From: Deltaproteobacteria bacterium
GTDB taxonomy: Bacteria > Desulfobacterota > Desulfobacteria > Desulfobacterales > B30-G6
Direction: 5' to 3'
DNA length: 9,282 nt
Assembly: GCA_003647375.1 (NCBI GenBank)
Contig: QMMS01000180.1
Span: 1-9,282 of the forward strand
Made by a program: the position numbers and the translations under genes. Of this stretch, positions 1-6,407 are shown one piece after another (positions within the stretch are counted from its first letter, which is position 1; each line of letters starts with the position of its first letter). The notes beneath the pieces were generated by a model. The model was given only the letters and a program-made list of their open reading frames with translations, ran no database searches and was not told the DNA's origin.

Positions 1-1451
1 CATTTCTCGATTCTCCAGACCGTTCCATCCGGGCGGTCTTCGATCACGACGTCCATATTGGCAAGGCGGTCCCGAATTTCATCGGCTTTTTGCCAGTCTT
101 TATCTTTGCGGGCGGCTGCGCGAGCATTCAGCAGGGCTTCAACTTCTTCCGGATCGATTTCCTGCTTTGACGCCTGCGTCGATAATTTTTCGGCAAAATA
201 GCTTTCTGCGGATTGGTTCATCACGCCCAGCACGTTCCCCATCCTCAGGATGGCACACCGCAGACGGCGTAAACTTGCTGCAACTGTTGCATCCGCCGCA
301 TCTTTTTTTTCATCCATTAGGCGATTCGCCTGGCGGACGGCATCGAATACGAGGGCGAGTGCCCTGGCCGTGTTGAAATCGTCGTTCATGCCTTCGCAAA
401 AACGCTGCCAGTATGGTTCGGATATGTCATCGGCATTTTCAACACCTTCTTCAGAAGGACCGATCCGATTCTCAACACGCTGCAACAGTGCATAAATCCT
501 GTCGAGAGCGGTTGTCGATTCCAGAAGGGCGCTGTCACTGAAATCAATGGGTTTGCGGTACTGCTTGGATAGCAGAAACAGCCGCACGGCTTCAGGATGG
601 AAGTGCTGCAGTACGTCCTTGACCATTAAAAAGTTGCCAAGTGACTTGGACATCTTTTCCTGGTTGATGTTGACAAACCCGTTGTGCATCCAGTAGTTGG
701 CCAATGCCTTGCCTGTTGCGCATTCCGATTGGGCGATTTCGTTTTCATGGTGGGGGAAAATAAGGTCCTTGCCACCGCCGTGAATATCGAATGTCCGGCC
801 CAGATATTTTGAACTCATGGCCGAGCATTCAATGTGCCAACCGGGCCTCCCCTGCCCCCAGGGACTTTCCCAATAGGGTTCACCGGGTTTGGCGGATTTC
901 CAGAGAGCGAAATCAAATGGATTTTTTTTGCGTGGGTCAATGTCAACACGCGCCCCGGCCTCCATGTCATCCAATCTGCGCCCGGACAGTTTCCCGTATG
1001 CCTCGAAGGCATCAACGGAAAAATAGACATCCCCGTCCTTTGTATAGGCGGCCCCTTTCTGGATCAGGTTTTCCACAAAAACGATTATTTCAGGCATATG
1101 TTCTGTTACGCGTGGTTCAAAAGTGGGGGACGCCACATGCAGTGCTTTCATATCAGCCTGAAACTCTTTTATATAAAGGTCTGCCAATTCAACCGATGAC
1201 ATGTCGAGTTCGTTGGCCCGGTTGATAATCTTGTCATCGACATCCGTAAAGTTGCGGACGTAGGTAACCGTCATTCCCTTTGCCTGAAAATACCTGACGA
1301 CAACATCAAACACCACAAAAGCACGTGCATGTCCAATGTGGCACGAAGCGTACACAGTGGGCCCGCAGACGTACATCATGACCTTTCCCGGTTCAATGCT
1401 CTGAAATGTCTCTTTTTTTCTGGTCAGCGTATTGTAAATATTTAAGTTCAT
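1..1451 (-). CDS. cysS: Cysteinyl-tRNA synthetase, 483 codons visible, stop codon cut by the window edge
   Basis: Class I aminoacyl-tRNA synthetase that charges tRNA-Cys with cysteine in the cytoplasm. Translating the minus strand from the ATG at 1449-1451 gives an uninterrupted 483 codons. The HIGH motif is at residues 38-41 (HIGH) and the KMSKS motif at 266-270. The cysteine-selecting zinc site is complete: Cys29, Cys209 (in WHIECSAM), His234 and Glu238 (in FPHHENE). The C-terminus ([13 protein letters not shown]) matches the usual end of the family. The next two bases are TG, so a TGA stop probably ends one base outside the window and the gene is nearly complete. Its ATG overlaps the ispF stop as ATGA, implying translational coupling. 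It is the last visible gene of the minus-strand operon. Identification is very secure; only the stop is inferred. Confidence 0.97.
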   Translation of the reverse strand, partial: MNLNIYNTLTRKKETFQSIEPGKVMMYVCGPTVYASCHIGHARAFVVFDVVVRYFQAKGMTVTYVRNFTDVDDKIINRANELDMSSVELADLYIKEFQADMKALHVASPTFEPRVTEHMPEIIVFVENLIQKGAAYTKDGDVYFSVDAFEAYGKLSGRRLDDMEAGARVDIDPRKKNPFDFALWKSAKPGEPYWESPWGQGRPGWHIECSAMSSKYLGRTFDIHGGGKDLIFPHHENEIAQSECATGKALANYWMHNGFVNINQEKMSKSLGNFLMVKDVLQHFHPEAVRLFLLSKQYRKPIDFSDSALLESTTALDRIYALLQRVENRIGPSEEGVENADDISEPYWQRFCEGMNDDFNTARALALVFDAVRQANRLMDEKKDAADATVAASLRRLRCAILRMGNVLGVMNQSAESYFAEKLSTQASKQEIDPEEVEALLNARAAARKDKDWQKADEIRDRLANMDVVIEDRPDGTVWRIEK

Positions 1452-1948
1452 TCAGCTTCCATTTTTTTCTGAATCAGGGCCACACATCGGGCGGCAATCC
1501 CCACCCCCCTGCCCGCAAAACCGAGGCCTTCGGTGGTTGTGGCCTTGACGTTTACGGCCTCTTTATCGATGTTCAATGATGCCGCAATGTTATTCTCCAT
1601 TTTGGTTCGATAGGCGGCCATGCGGGGCGCCTCGGCAATCAGTGTGGCATCGGCGTTAATCACATAGAAGCCGTTCTTATGGATCAGGCCGGCAATTTTT
1701 TCAAGAAATTTCATACTGGAGGTATTTTTATTTTCAGGGTCAGTATCCGGAAAAAGAAGACCTATATCCCCCATTCCCAAGGCCCCCAGGAACGCGTCGC
1801 ACACGGCATGCACCAGAACATCGGCATCCGAATGTCCCAGAAGACCTTTTTCAAAGGGAATCTCGACACCGCCGAGCACAAGCTTCCTGCCGTAAACCAG
1901 GCGATGCACATCATAGCCTGAACCGACCCTGATACCTGAGATTTGCAT
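1448..1948 (-). CDS. ispF: 2-C-methyl-D-erythritol 2,4-cyclodiphosphate synthase (IspF)
   Basis: Cytoplasmic MEP-pathway enzyme that cyclises CDP-methylerythritol 2-phosphate to ME-cPP with release of CMP, on the way to isoprenoids. From the ATG at 1946-1948 the protein is 166 residues, close to the usual 155-165. Metal ligands are visible as Asp13 and His15 in GYDVHR and His47 in the signature SDADVLVHA. The substrate-binding KATTTEGLGFAGRGVGIAA segment is intact. An upstream in-frame TTG at 1987 would add 13 residues. I prefer the ATG because the family begins just before the R(I/V)G.GYDVH strand and because GGCGGAG lies upstream, although its 14-base spacing is long. The stop overlaps the cysS start by four bases. 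The cyclase stop lies 45 bases upstream, in the same frame. ispD, a common partner, is not adjacent in the window. Confidence 0.96.
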   Translation of the reverse strand: MQISGIRVGSGYDVHRLVYGRKLVLGGVEIPFEKGLLGHSDADVLVHAVCDAFLGALGMGDIGLLFPDTDPENKNTSSMKFLEKIAGLIHKNGFYVINADATLIAEAPRMAAYRTKMENNIAASLNIDKEAVNVKATTTEGLGFAGRGVGIAARCVALIQKKMEAE

Positions 1949-1993
1949 GAATTTGGATGATTCTCCGCCTATGGGGTTTATTGCCAATGGATC

Positions 1994-2905
1994 TTACGCC
2001 TGGATATTGTACACTTTCAAGGGGTTGAATTTTCCCTTGGCTTTCAAGGGATCGAGTACTTCGGTTGGGAACAACCCCTTGGTTTTTTCATATGTGACTT
2101 CAGAAATGATGATCTGATCGGCCCGGGCGGCCGAGCAGAGCCGTGAGGCCGTATTGACCGTATCGCCCACAACCGAATAGCTCATTGTCTGGCTTGAACC
2201 GATATATCCGGCAACCACTTTGCCCGTGTTGATCCCAATGCCTATTTTGATTTCCCTCTTTCCTTCAGCCACCCGCTGCTGGTTGATGGAAATCAATTCG
2301 CATCGAATATCAACCGCTGCCCGAACGGCCCGGGCAGGATCGTCATCGTGGGATACCGGCGCCCCCCAGATGACCATGATGGCATCACCGATGAACTTGT
2401 CCACTGTGCCCTCATGGGCAAAGACGATATCGACAATTTTTTCGTAATACTCATTCAGCATCTGCAGCACTTCGGCGGCCTGAACATTTTCACTCATGGA
2501 GGTAAACTCCCTGATATCCACAAACATGACCGTGGCAACCCGGTTGATGCCCCCTTTTTCAACGTTCAAAGCGCCGGACACGACCATTTCCGCCAGGTCA
2601 GGCGACAACAGGCGTTGAAACCGTTCACGCGTGGCTGTTTCCTGCCTGCTTTTTTCTTCGGCCTTTTTGCGTTCGTTTATGGTAAACTGTGAATGGGAAC
2701 CGAAAATGACAAACAGGCAGATAACAATGACCCTGGGCCAGATCTCGGCAGGTCCCGGCCCGAACAAACGACTGGACATATTCAGGTCGACAGACATGAA
2801 TATGGAAAGAAGGGTGTCCAAAATCCAGTATACGGCGGCAAGGCCGATACCGATGAGAACCATTTTATCGGTGAGACCAACTCGGAATCTGCGGTTTGTT
2901 CCCAA
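1994..2905 (-). CDS. Membrane-anchored class III adenylate cyclase
   Basis: Predicted to convert ATP to cAMP and pyrophosphate at the inner membrane. The 303 residues hold two N-terminal hydrophobic segments (about 14-37 and 57-70) joined by only some 20 residues, then a charged helical linker (76-96), then a class III catalytic domain (about 120-300). Metal-binding aspartates are Asp130 (FVDIREFT) and Asp174 (DKFIGDAIM). Lys170 is the adenine-selecting lysine. The partner position, normally Asp or Thr, appears to be Ser244 (YSVVGD). Transition-state residues Asn251 and Arg255 are present in VNTASRL. All active-site parts are in one chain, so it should work as a homodimer. There is no recognisable sensor domain. 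The start is a TTG at 2903-2905, chosen because AAGGAG sits 7 bases upstream. It leads the minus-strand operon with ispF and cysS and is divergent from the pilus locus, so a regulatory link is possible but unproven. Activity as a guanylate cyclase is less likely given Lys170. Confidence 0.93.
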   Translation of the reverse strand: MGTNRRFRVGLTDKMVLIGIGLAAVYWILDTLLSIFMSVDLNMSSRLFGPGPAEIWPRVIVICLFVIFGSHSQFTINERKKAEEKSRQETATRERFQRLLSPDLAEMVVSGALNVEKGGINRVATVMFVDIREFTSMSENVQAAEVLQMLNEYYEKIVDIVFAHEGTVDKFIGDAIMVIWGAPVSHDDDPARAVRAAVDIRCELISINQQRVAEGKREIKIGIGINTGKVVAGYIGSSQTMSYSVVGDTVNTASRLCSAARADQIIISEVTYEKTKGLFPTEVLDPLKAKGKFNPLKVYNIQA

Positions 2906-2912
2906 TGCAAAT

Positions 2913-2918
2913 CTCCTT
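2913..2918 (-). promoter_or_regulatory. Shine-Dalgarno site deciding the TTG start of the cyclase
   Basis: On the minus strand this reads AAGGAG, followed by 7 bases (ATTTGCA) and then TTG. No ATG in the frame lies upstream, and the next in-frame ATG (residue 15) falls inside the first hydrophobic segment. The strong match and ideal spacing support initiation at TTG. Confidence 0.8.
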
Positions 2919-3007
2919 GTATTATTGGTACGTTAAGGCACGCCAAGGAACATAAAACAGGTAATTCTGTGAAAATGCCGGGCGCATACCAGCTTAAAAA
3001 CATATGA

Positions 3008-3037
3008 ATATTAATCAGAATTAAGCCCGTTTTTCAA
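3008..3037 (-). promoter_or_regulatory. Candidate sigma70-type promoter for the cyclase-ispF-cysS operon
   Basis: On the minus strand TTGAAA (3032-3037, five of six matches to the -35 consensus) is followed by an 18-base spacer and TAATAT (3008-3013, four of six matches to the -10). Transcription would begin near 3001 and leave a leader of roughly 95 bases before the TTG start. This is a consensus match made by eye. The region is AT-rich, so chance matches are likely, and the expected sigma factor is assumed. Confidence 0.4.
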
Positions 3038-3091
3038 GGTCATTGTATGGATTGCCATAAAACAGTACTCAAATAAAAACAACTGCCTGTA

Positions 3092-3132
3092 TATAATGAA
3101 CTCTTGACAAATCCTGGCATTTATGAATAAAT
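3092..3132 (+). promoter_or_regulatory. Candidate promoter elements for the pilus gene cluster
   Basis: Two partial signals point toward the PilM-PilN gene. A perfect TATAAT lies at 3092-3097, but the hexamer 17 bases upstream (TCAAAT) is a poor -35. A perfect TTGACA lies at 3104-3109, but the best -10 at 17 bases is only ATAAAT (3127-3132, three of six). Neither is a full promoter by eye, so a real one may use either with help from an activator. Any transcript would have a leader of roughly 80-110 bases that includes the tandem repeats at 3140-3181. Confidence 0.25.
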
Positions 3133-3139
3133 ATGTTTT

Positions 3140-3181
3140 GTTATATATCTATAGTCCAAAGTTATATATTTATATGCCAAC
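3140..3181. repeat. Tandem pair of 21-bp direct repeats upstream of the pilus cluster
   Basis: Copy one (3140-3160) and copy two (3161-3181) are head-to-tail and identical at 17 of 21 positions. The shared pattern is GTTATATAT, one pyrimidine, TATA, two variable bases, CCAA, one variable base. A 21-bp period is two turns of B-DNA, so a protein bound to each copy would sit on the same face. Their position between the candidate promoter elements and the TTG start of the PilM-PilN gene suggests an operator, but a simple local duplication of AT-rich DNA is also possible. Confidence 0.6.
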
Positions 3182-3204
3182 CTGTAATAATTATACAATT
3201 TAAC

Positions 3205-3210
3205 ATGGAG
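3205..3210 (+). promoter_or_regulatory. Shine-Dalgarno site deciding the TTG start of the PilM-PilN gene
   Basis: The sequence ATGGAG contains GGAG at 3207-3210, followed by 7 bases and the TTG at 3218-3220. The ATG inside this site opens a different frame that stops after nine codons, so it is not the gene start. Confidence 0.7.
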
Positions 3211-3217
3211 TCTTGCC

Positions 3218-5158
3218 TTGGCCGGGAAAGATGAAATATCTTCAACTGAAAAACTGCTGGACCTGATAAGAGAAGATAGCGAAAAGGATCAGGAACCATT
3301 TAATCTTTCAGCAGAAGCAACCGCTGTTCCGGACGCGGAAATATTGACGGACGCGCCAGAGGAACCTATAGAGGAAACTATTGCTGAAAGCAACTCTGCC
3401 CCCCTCTTTTCCAATATCATCCCCATCCGAAAAAGAACAACTGTCGGGGTGGATATCGGGTACCACGAACTAAAAATGGCCATGGTCAATCAGGTTTCCG
3501 AACGCAAGCACGAACTGCTTGACTTCGCCACCATTCCCTACCCTAAAGGAATCTCTCAAAGCAGTCCGACGTTTCCGGCGTTTATAAAGAATGCGCTCAA
3601 AGATTTCTGCGGCAAGAGCCGGCAGACCGCCATCTGGGCTGCCATCTCAGCTGCCCGGGTTGAAACGCGCAACCTGAAGATCCCCAAAGTTTCAAAAAAG
3701 CAGATCGACAACGCCATTTACTGGACCTTGAAAAAAGACCTCTCCTTTGATGAGAATGAGATGATTTTCGACTTTGATGTCCTGGGGGACATCATTGAAG
3801 ACGGTATCAATAAAATAGAGGTCATGGCTTATGTCGCCCCTAAACAGGAAGTCGTTCAACAGAAAAACCTATTTGCAAAAATAGGGTTTCCTTTGGCAGG
3901 CGTTACTATCGTGCCCTTTGGCATCCAGAATCTGCTGAGGACCAGTGTTATAGATGCCCGTGAAAAGCTTGTCTGCAGTCTTTTTATCGGCAGGGACTGG
4001 TCACGGATTGTTATCTATTCACACGGGAATATGGTCCTCTCGCGTGGCATCAAGGCCGGTATTCGCAGCATGATCGAAGCCGTTGCCCAGGAACTCGGCA
4101 AAAGCGGCCTCGACACCACGGAACAGACCATCGATCCTTCCGAAAGCAGTATTTTCGGTATCAACGAAGAGACCTATATATTCGACATCGAACAGGCTCG
4201 GCAGATATTTAACGATCACATCAACAATAAGGCCCCTTTTAGAGGAGACGGAACGGGGCAGGTTCTCAAAGATCACGATGTGTTCACCATGATTCTTCCG
4301 GCCTTGGAACGTCTGATCAAGCAGGTGGAAAGGACACTGGAGCACTACTATCTCCACTTCGGCAATGAGCGCATGAGCCGCATATTCGTTTCCGGACAAC
4401 TGAGCGCCTACGGCAATTTGCTCGAGTACATGCGGGAACAGCTGGACATTCAAATCGACACGCTGAATCCGTTCTCTGCCAGGCTGAACTATCTGGGCAT
4501 CGCCACCCTGCCCATCGAGCCCACTGCCAAGGAAGCCTACGCACCTGCTATTGGGCTGGGCCTTTCCAACAACACGCTCACGCCCAACTTTATCTATACC
4601 TACAAGGATAAAAATGCCGATGACAGCACCAAAATGATCAATCGCATCATTGCCACCGGCGTTATCTTTTTTCTGGCCATATGTTCCGGTATTTATGTCT
4701 GGGGCAATTCGGTCCTCAAGGATAAAAACAGGGAACTGGTACAGTTGCAACGTGAAGTTGAAACATTCAAACCCCTGGTCAACAAAAATCTGATCATCAA
4801 TCTTGCCAGTGAGACAAAAAACAAACGCCAATCCCTGAAAAAGATGGGGGAACGGTATAAGGGCATGGCTGTTATCAATGAAATATCGAACATTACGCCA
4901 TCCGAAATAAAACTGGTGAGCATTACAGCCAATTTTGGTGACGGAATGATACCCTTGGGAAATGACCGAAAGCAGACACTGGTTGTCGAAGGCATCATCA
5001 CCGGCGACCGCCTCACTTTCGAATCAACCCTGGCTGGATATGTCGTAAAGATTGGAAGTTCGCCCCTGTTCAGTACACCCAGTATTGAGAACAAATCATT
5101 CAAATTTTTTAATAACAAAGAGGTATTGCAATTCAGGGCCATGCTCGACCTGGTCTGA
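3218..5158 (+). CDS. pilM: PilM-PilN fusion, type IV pilus (MSHA-like) inner-membrane assembly protein
   Basis: Predicted alignment-subcomplex protein of a type IV pilus: a cytoplasmic actin-like PilM domain joined to a PilN membrane module in one 646-residue chain. Residues 1-65 are acidic and low in hydrophobics, probably disordered. The actin-like fold covers about 74-450: phosphate-1 segment TVGVDIGYHELKMAM (75-89), a second nucleotide segment around CSLFIGRDWSRIVIY (253-267), an adenosine-type segment IFVSGQLSAYGNLLEYM (389-405) and the terminal YAPAIGLGL (441-449). One transmembrane helix spans about 476-496. A likely coiled coil (500-548) and a PilN-type ferredoxin-like region (550-645) follow, in the periplasm. 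The layout resembles GspL of type II secretion and corresponds to mshI by position. The TTG start is supported by GGAG 7 bases upstream. It heads the plus-strand cluster; the next gene starts 113 bases after its stop. The family call is firm; the exact pilus subtype is inferred. Confidence 0.88.
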   Translation: MAGKDEISSTEKLLDLIREDSEKDQEPFNLSAEATAVPDAEILTDAPEEPIEETIAESNSAPLFSNIIPIRKRTTVGVDIGYHELKMAMVNQVSERKHELLDFATIPYPKGISQSSPTFPAFIKNALKDFCGKSRQTAIWAAISAARVETRNLKIPKVSKKQIDNAIYWTLKKDLSFDENEMIFDFDVLGDIIEDGINKIEVMAYVAPKQEVVQQKNLFAKIGFPLAGVTIVPFGIQNLLRTSVIDAREKLVCSLFIGRDWSRIVIYSHGNMVLSRGIKAGIRSMIEAVAQELGKSGLDTTEQTIDPSESSIFGINEETYIFDIEQARQIFNDHINNKAPFRGDGTGQVLKDHDVFTMILPALERLIKQVERTLEHYYLHFGNERMSRIFVSGQLSAYGNLLEYMREQLDIQIDTLNPFSARLNYLGIATLPIEPTAKEAYAPAIGLGLSNNTLTPNFIYTYKDKNADDSTKMINRIIATGVIFFLAICSGIYVWGNSVLKDKNRELVQLQREVETFKPLVNKNLIINLASETKNKRQSLKKMGERYKGMAVINEISNITPSEIKLVSITANFGDGMIPLGNDRKQTLVVEGIITGDRLTFESTLAGYVVKIGSSPLFSTPSIENKSFKFFNNKEVLQFRAMLDLV

Positions 5159-5271
5159 CAGGGGGCAACCAAGGCATGGCCGATAGTCGTATTTAAACTA
5201 CGATATGTATTGTGGATCATGTATTTTGTTTTTTTAACGCAGACACGTATTGATAATGATCGGAACTGTTG
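5159..5271. other. Unusually long gap between the first two pilus genes, no clear signal
   Basis: About 113 bases without a gene. It holds a weak inverted repeat (TCGTA at 5187-5191, TACGA at 5199-5203, loop of 7) and a T-rich stretch (5224-5235). The T tract has no adjacent stem, so I do not call a terminator. GATAAT at 5252-5257 resembles a -10 but lacks a -35 at usable spacing. Confidence 0.4.
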
Positions 5272-5802
5272 ATGCCCATGAAATATCAGCCTACTAGAAA
5301 TACATATGTGATTCTGATTTTCGGCGGGGGGATGTTGTTATTCATTTTGCTGGCGATATTTCCCAATTACATATCCTACAACAACACCATGTACGAAATC
5401 AGTATTCTCAAAGACAAAATCGATGAACAAAAAATCCTTTCCCCTATTTTCGAAGATCTTTCGAAAAAGGCGCAGTTCAAAAATCCGGGATCGCTGCCAT
5501 TTCCGCCGGCTGAAAAATTGCCCCGCAGCGACACTGAAAAAATAACGCCGATTATTCGTGAAATAGTCGAAGTAAACGGGTTTACGCTCAAGAATATCGA
5601 TACGGATATCGCGAGTCTCATGACCGATTCAGGCATCCTAAAAATGAGCATCGGCATTGTCGGCAAATTTAACAATCTGAGGAATTTGATGTTGGATCTG
5701 GGAAGTCTACCCTATCTGGAACATATCGAGGTGATTCAGATAAGCAGCTTTGGAGATGATAATAAAATTGATCTGACAATTTGGATAGCACAGGATCGGT
5801 GA
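5272..5802 (+). CDS. pilO: PilO-like inner-membrane pilus assembly protein (MshJ position)
   Basis: Predicted bitopic inner-membrane protein that pairs with the PilN module and helps align the secretin with the cytoplasmic machinery. From the ATG at 5272 it has 176 residues. There is a short cytoplasmic stretch, a transmembrane helix at about 12-30 (rich in I, L, F and G), a coiled-coil region at about 38-55 (MYEISILKDKIDEQK), a proline-containing linker, and a C-terminal alpha/beta region (about 90-174) consistent with the PilO ferredoxin-like fold. A TTG at 5269 and an ATG at 5278 are alternative starts; I prefer 5272 because a weak CGGAA site lies 6 bases upstream. The sequence is short and divergent, so the call rests on size, topology and its place between PilM-PilN and the PilP-like gene. 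GspM is a structural relative. Confidence 0.75.
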   Translation: MPMKYQPTRNTYVILIFGGGMLLFILLAIFPNYISYNNTMYEISILKDKIDEQKILSPIFEDLSKKAQFKNPGSLPFPPAEKLPRSDTEKITPIIREIVEVNGFTLKNIDTDIASLMTDSGILKMSIGIVGKFNNLRNLMLDLGSLPYLEHIEVIQISSFGDDNKIDLTIWIAQDR

Positions 5803-5874
5803 AGGGAATACAGCAGCAACCATAGCTATACCACTTAACGCGTCACCTAATCAAAGAGGCAGAGATATCGATCA

Positions 5875-6396
5875 ATGCTGAATAGAGAGAGAATAATCGT
5901 TCTTCTGATGATAATAGCCGTCACATATGGCGCCTATAGCCTGTTCCTTTCGCCCGGGGACCAATCGATTGTGAAAGTCTCTAAGGAAAAGATGGCTGAA
6001 CTTAAAAACTTTGTGGTCGATGCCGCGACCAATCTTTCCAGTGAATCTGTGTCGGTTGCTGACAAATACATTATCAAGCAGGCTGAAAAAGCATGGCCCG
6101 CGAGCCCGTTTCTGCAATCCGGCGACATTTTGACCTCGCAACCTTTCGAAGCCAAAGCCGAGGTGCAGGTAGAGAGTATTAAGCTTGCCTACACAGGTTT
6201 TCTGCAGTCAGAAGACAGTCTCCTGGCGATTGTGAACGGCATGGAGTACGAAACCGGAGAACAGCTTAGCGAGGCCGGATATTATATAAAAAGCATTTCT
6301 CTGAATAAGGTGGTGATAGGGATTGAAAACAATCCTAAAACGATAATTCTTCCCTTGGATGAGAACGTCAGCATTCAGAAGGAAGCAAAGGAGTAA
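5875..6396 (+). CDS. PilP/GspC-like inner-membrane protein (MshK position)
   Basis: Predicted to link the inner-membrane PilN/PilO module to the secretin in the periplasm. The 173 residues begin with a transmembrane helix (about 7-24) that has no lipobox cysteine, so it should remain as a membrane anchor. A charged helical segment follows (about 33-75). The C-terminal part (about 100-165) reads like the homology-region domain of PilP/GspC: LAYTGFL, then LLAIVNGMEYETGEQL (117-132), then GYYIKSISLNKVVIGI (135-150). The ATG at 5875 has only a weak upstream site (GCAGAGA, 9 bases away). The gap to the previous gene is 72 bases; the secretin gene follows after 11 bases. The family assignment relies on this motif and on gene order; MshK proteins are poorly conserved. 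Confidence 0.7.
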   Translation: MLNRERIIVLLMIIAVTYGAYSLFLSPGDQSIVKVSKEKMAELKNFVVDAATNLSSESVSVADKYIIKQAEKAWPASPFLQSGDILTSQPFEAKAEVQVESIKLAYTGFLQSEDSLLAIVNGMEYETGEQLSEAGYYIKSISLNKVVIGIENNPKTIILPLDENVSIQKEAKE

Positions 6397-6407
6397 CGGC
6401 ATTTAAA

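Noticed and set aside
791..1225. Plus-strand open frames of 121-144 codons opposite cysS
   Set aside because: They are antisense to conserved cysS sequence, including the segment just before the zinc-ligand region, and have no independent support.
1949..1987. A TTG start at 1987 giving a 179-residue IspF
   Set aside because: It has only a weak ribosome site and would add residues not expected in the family. The ATG at 1948 gives a normal length.
3115..3130. A possible sigma54 promoter (TGGCAT in the pilus leader)
   Set aside because: The first half resembles TGGCAC, but the required downstream TTGC-type element is absent at the correct spacing.
3205..3234. A nine-codon open frame starting at the ATG inside the Shine-Dalgarno site of the PilM-PilN gene
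   Set aside because: It has no ribosome site of its own and probably arises by chance. The TTG at 3218 has the proper spacing.
4019..4831. A 270-codon open frame on the minus strand opposite the PilM-PilN gene
   Set aside because: It lies wholly antisense to a gene with clear domains, has no recognisable family features, and is explained by codon bias of the real gene.
5224..5257. A possible internal terminator (T tract) or internal promoter (GATAAT) before the PilO-like gene
   Set aside because: There is no stem next to the T tract and no -35 element at 16-18 bases from GATAAT.
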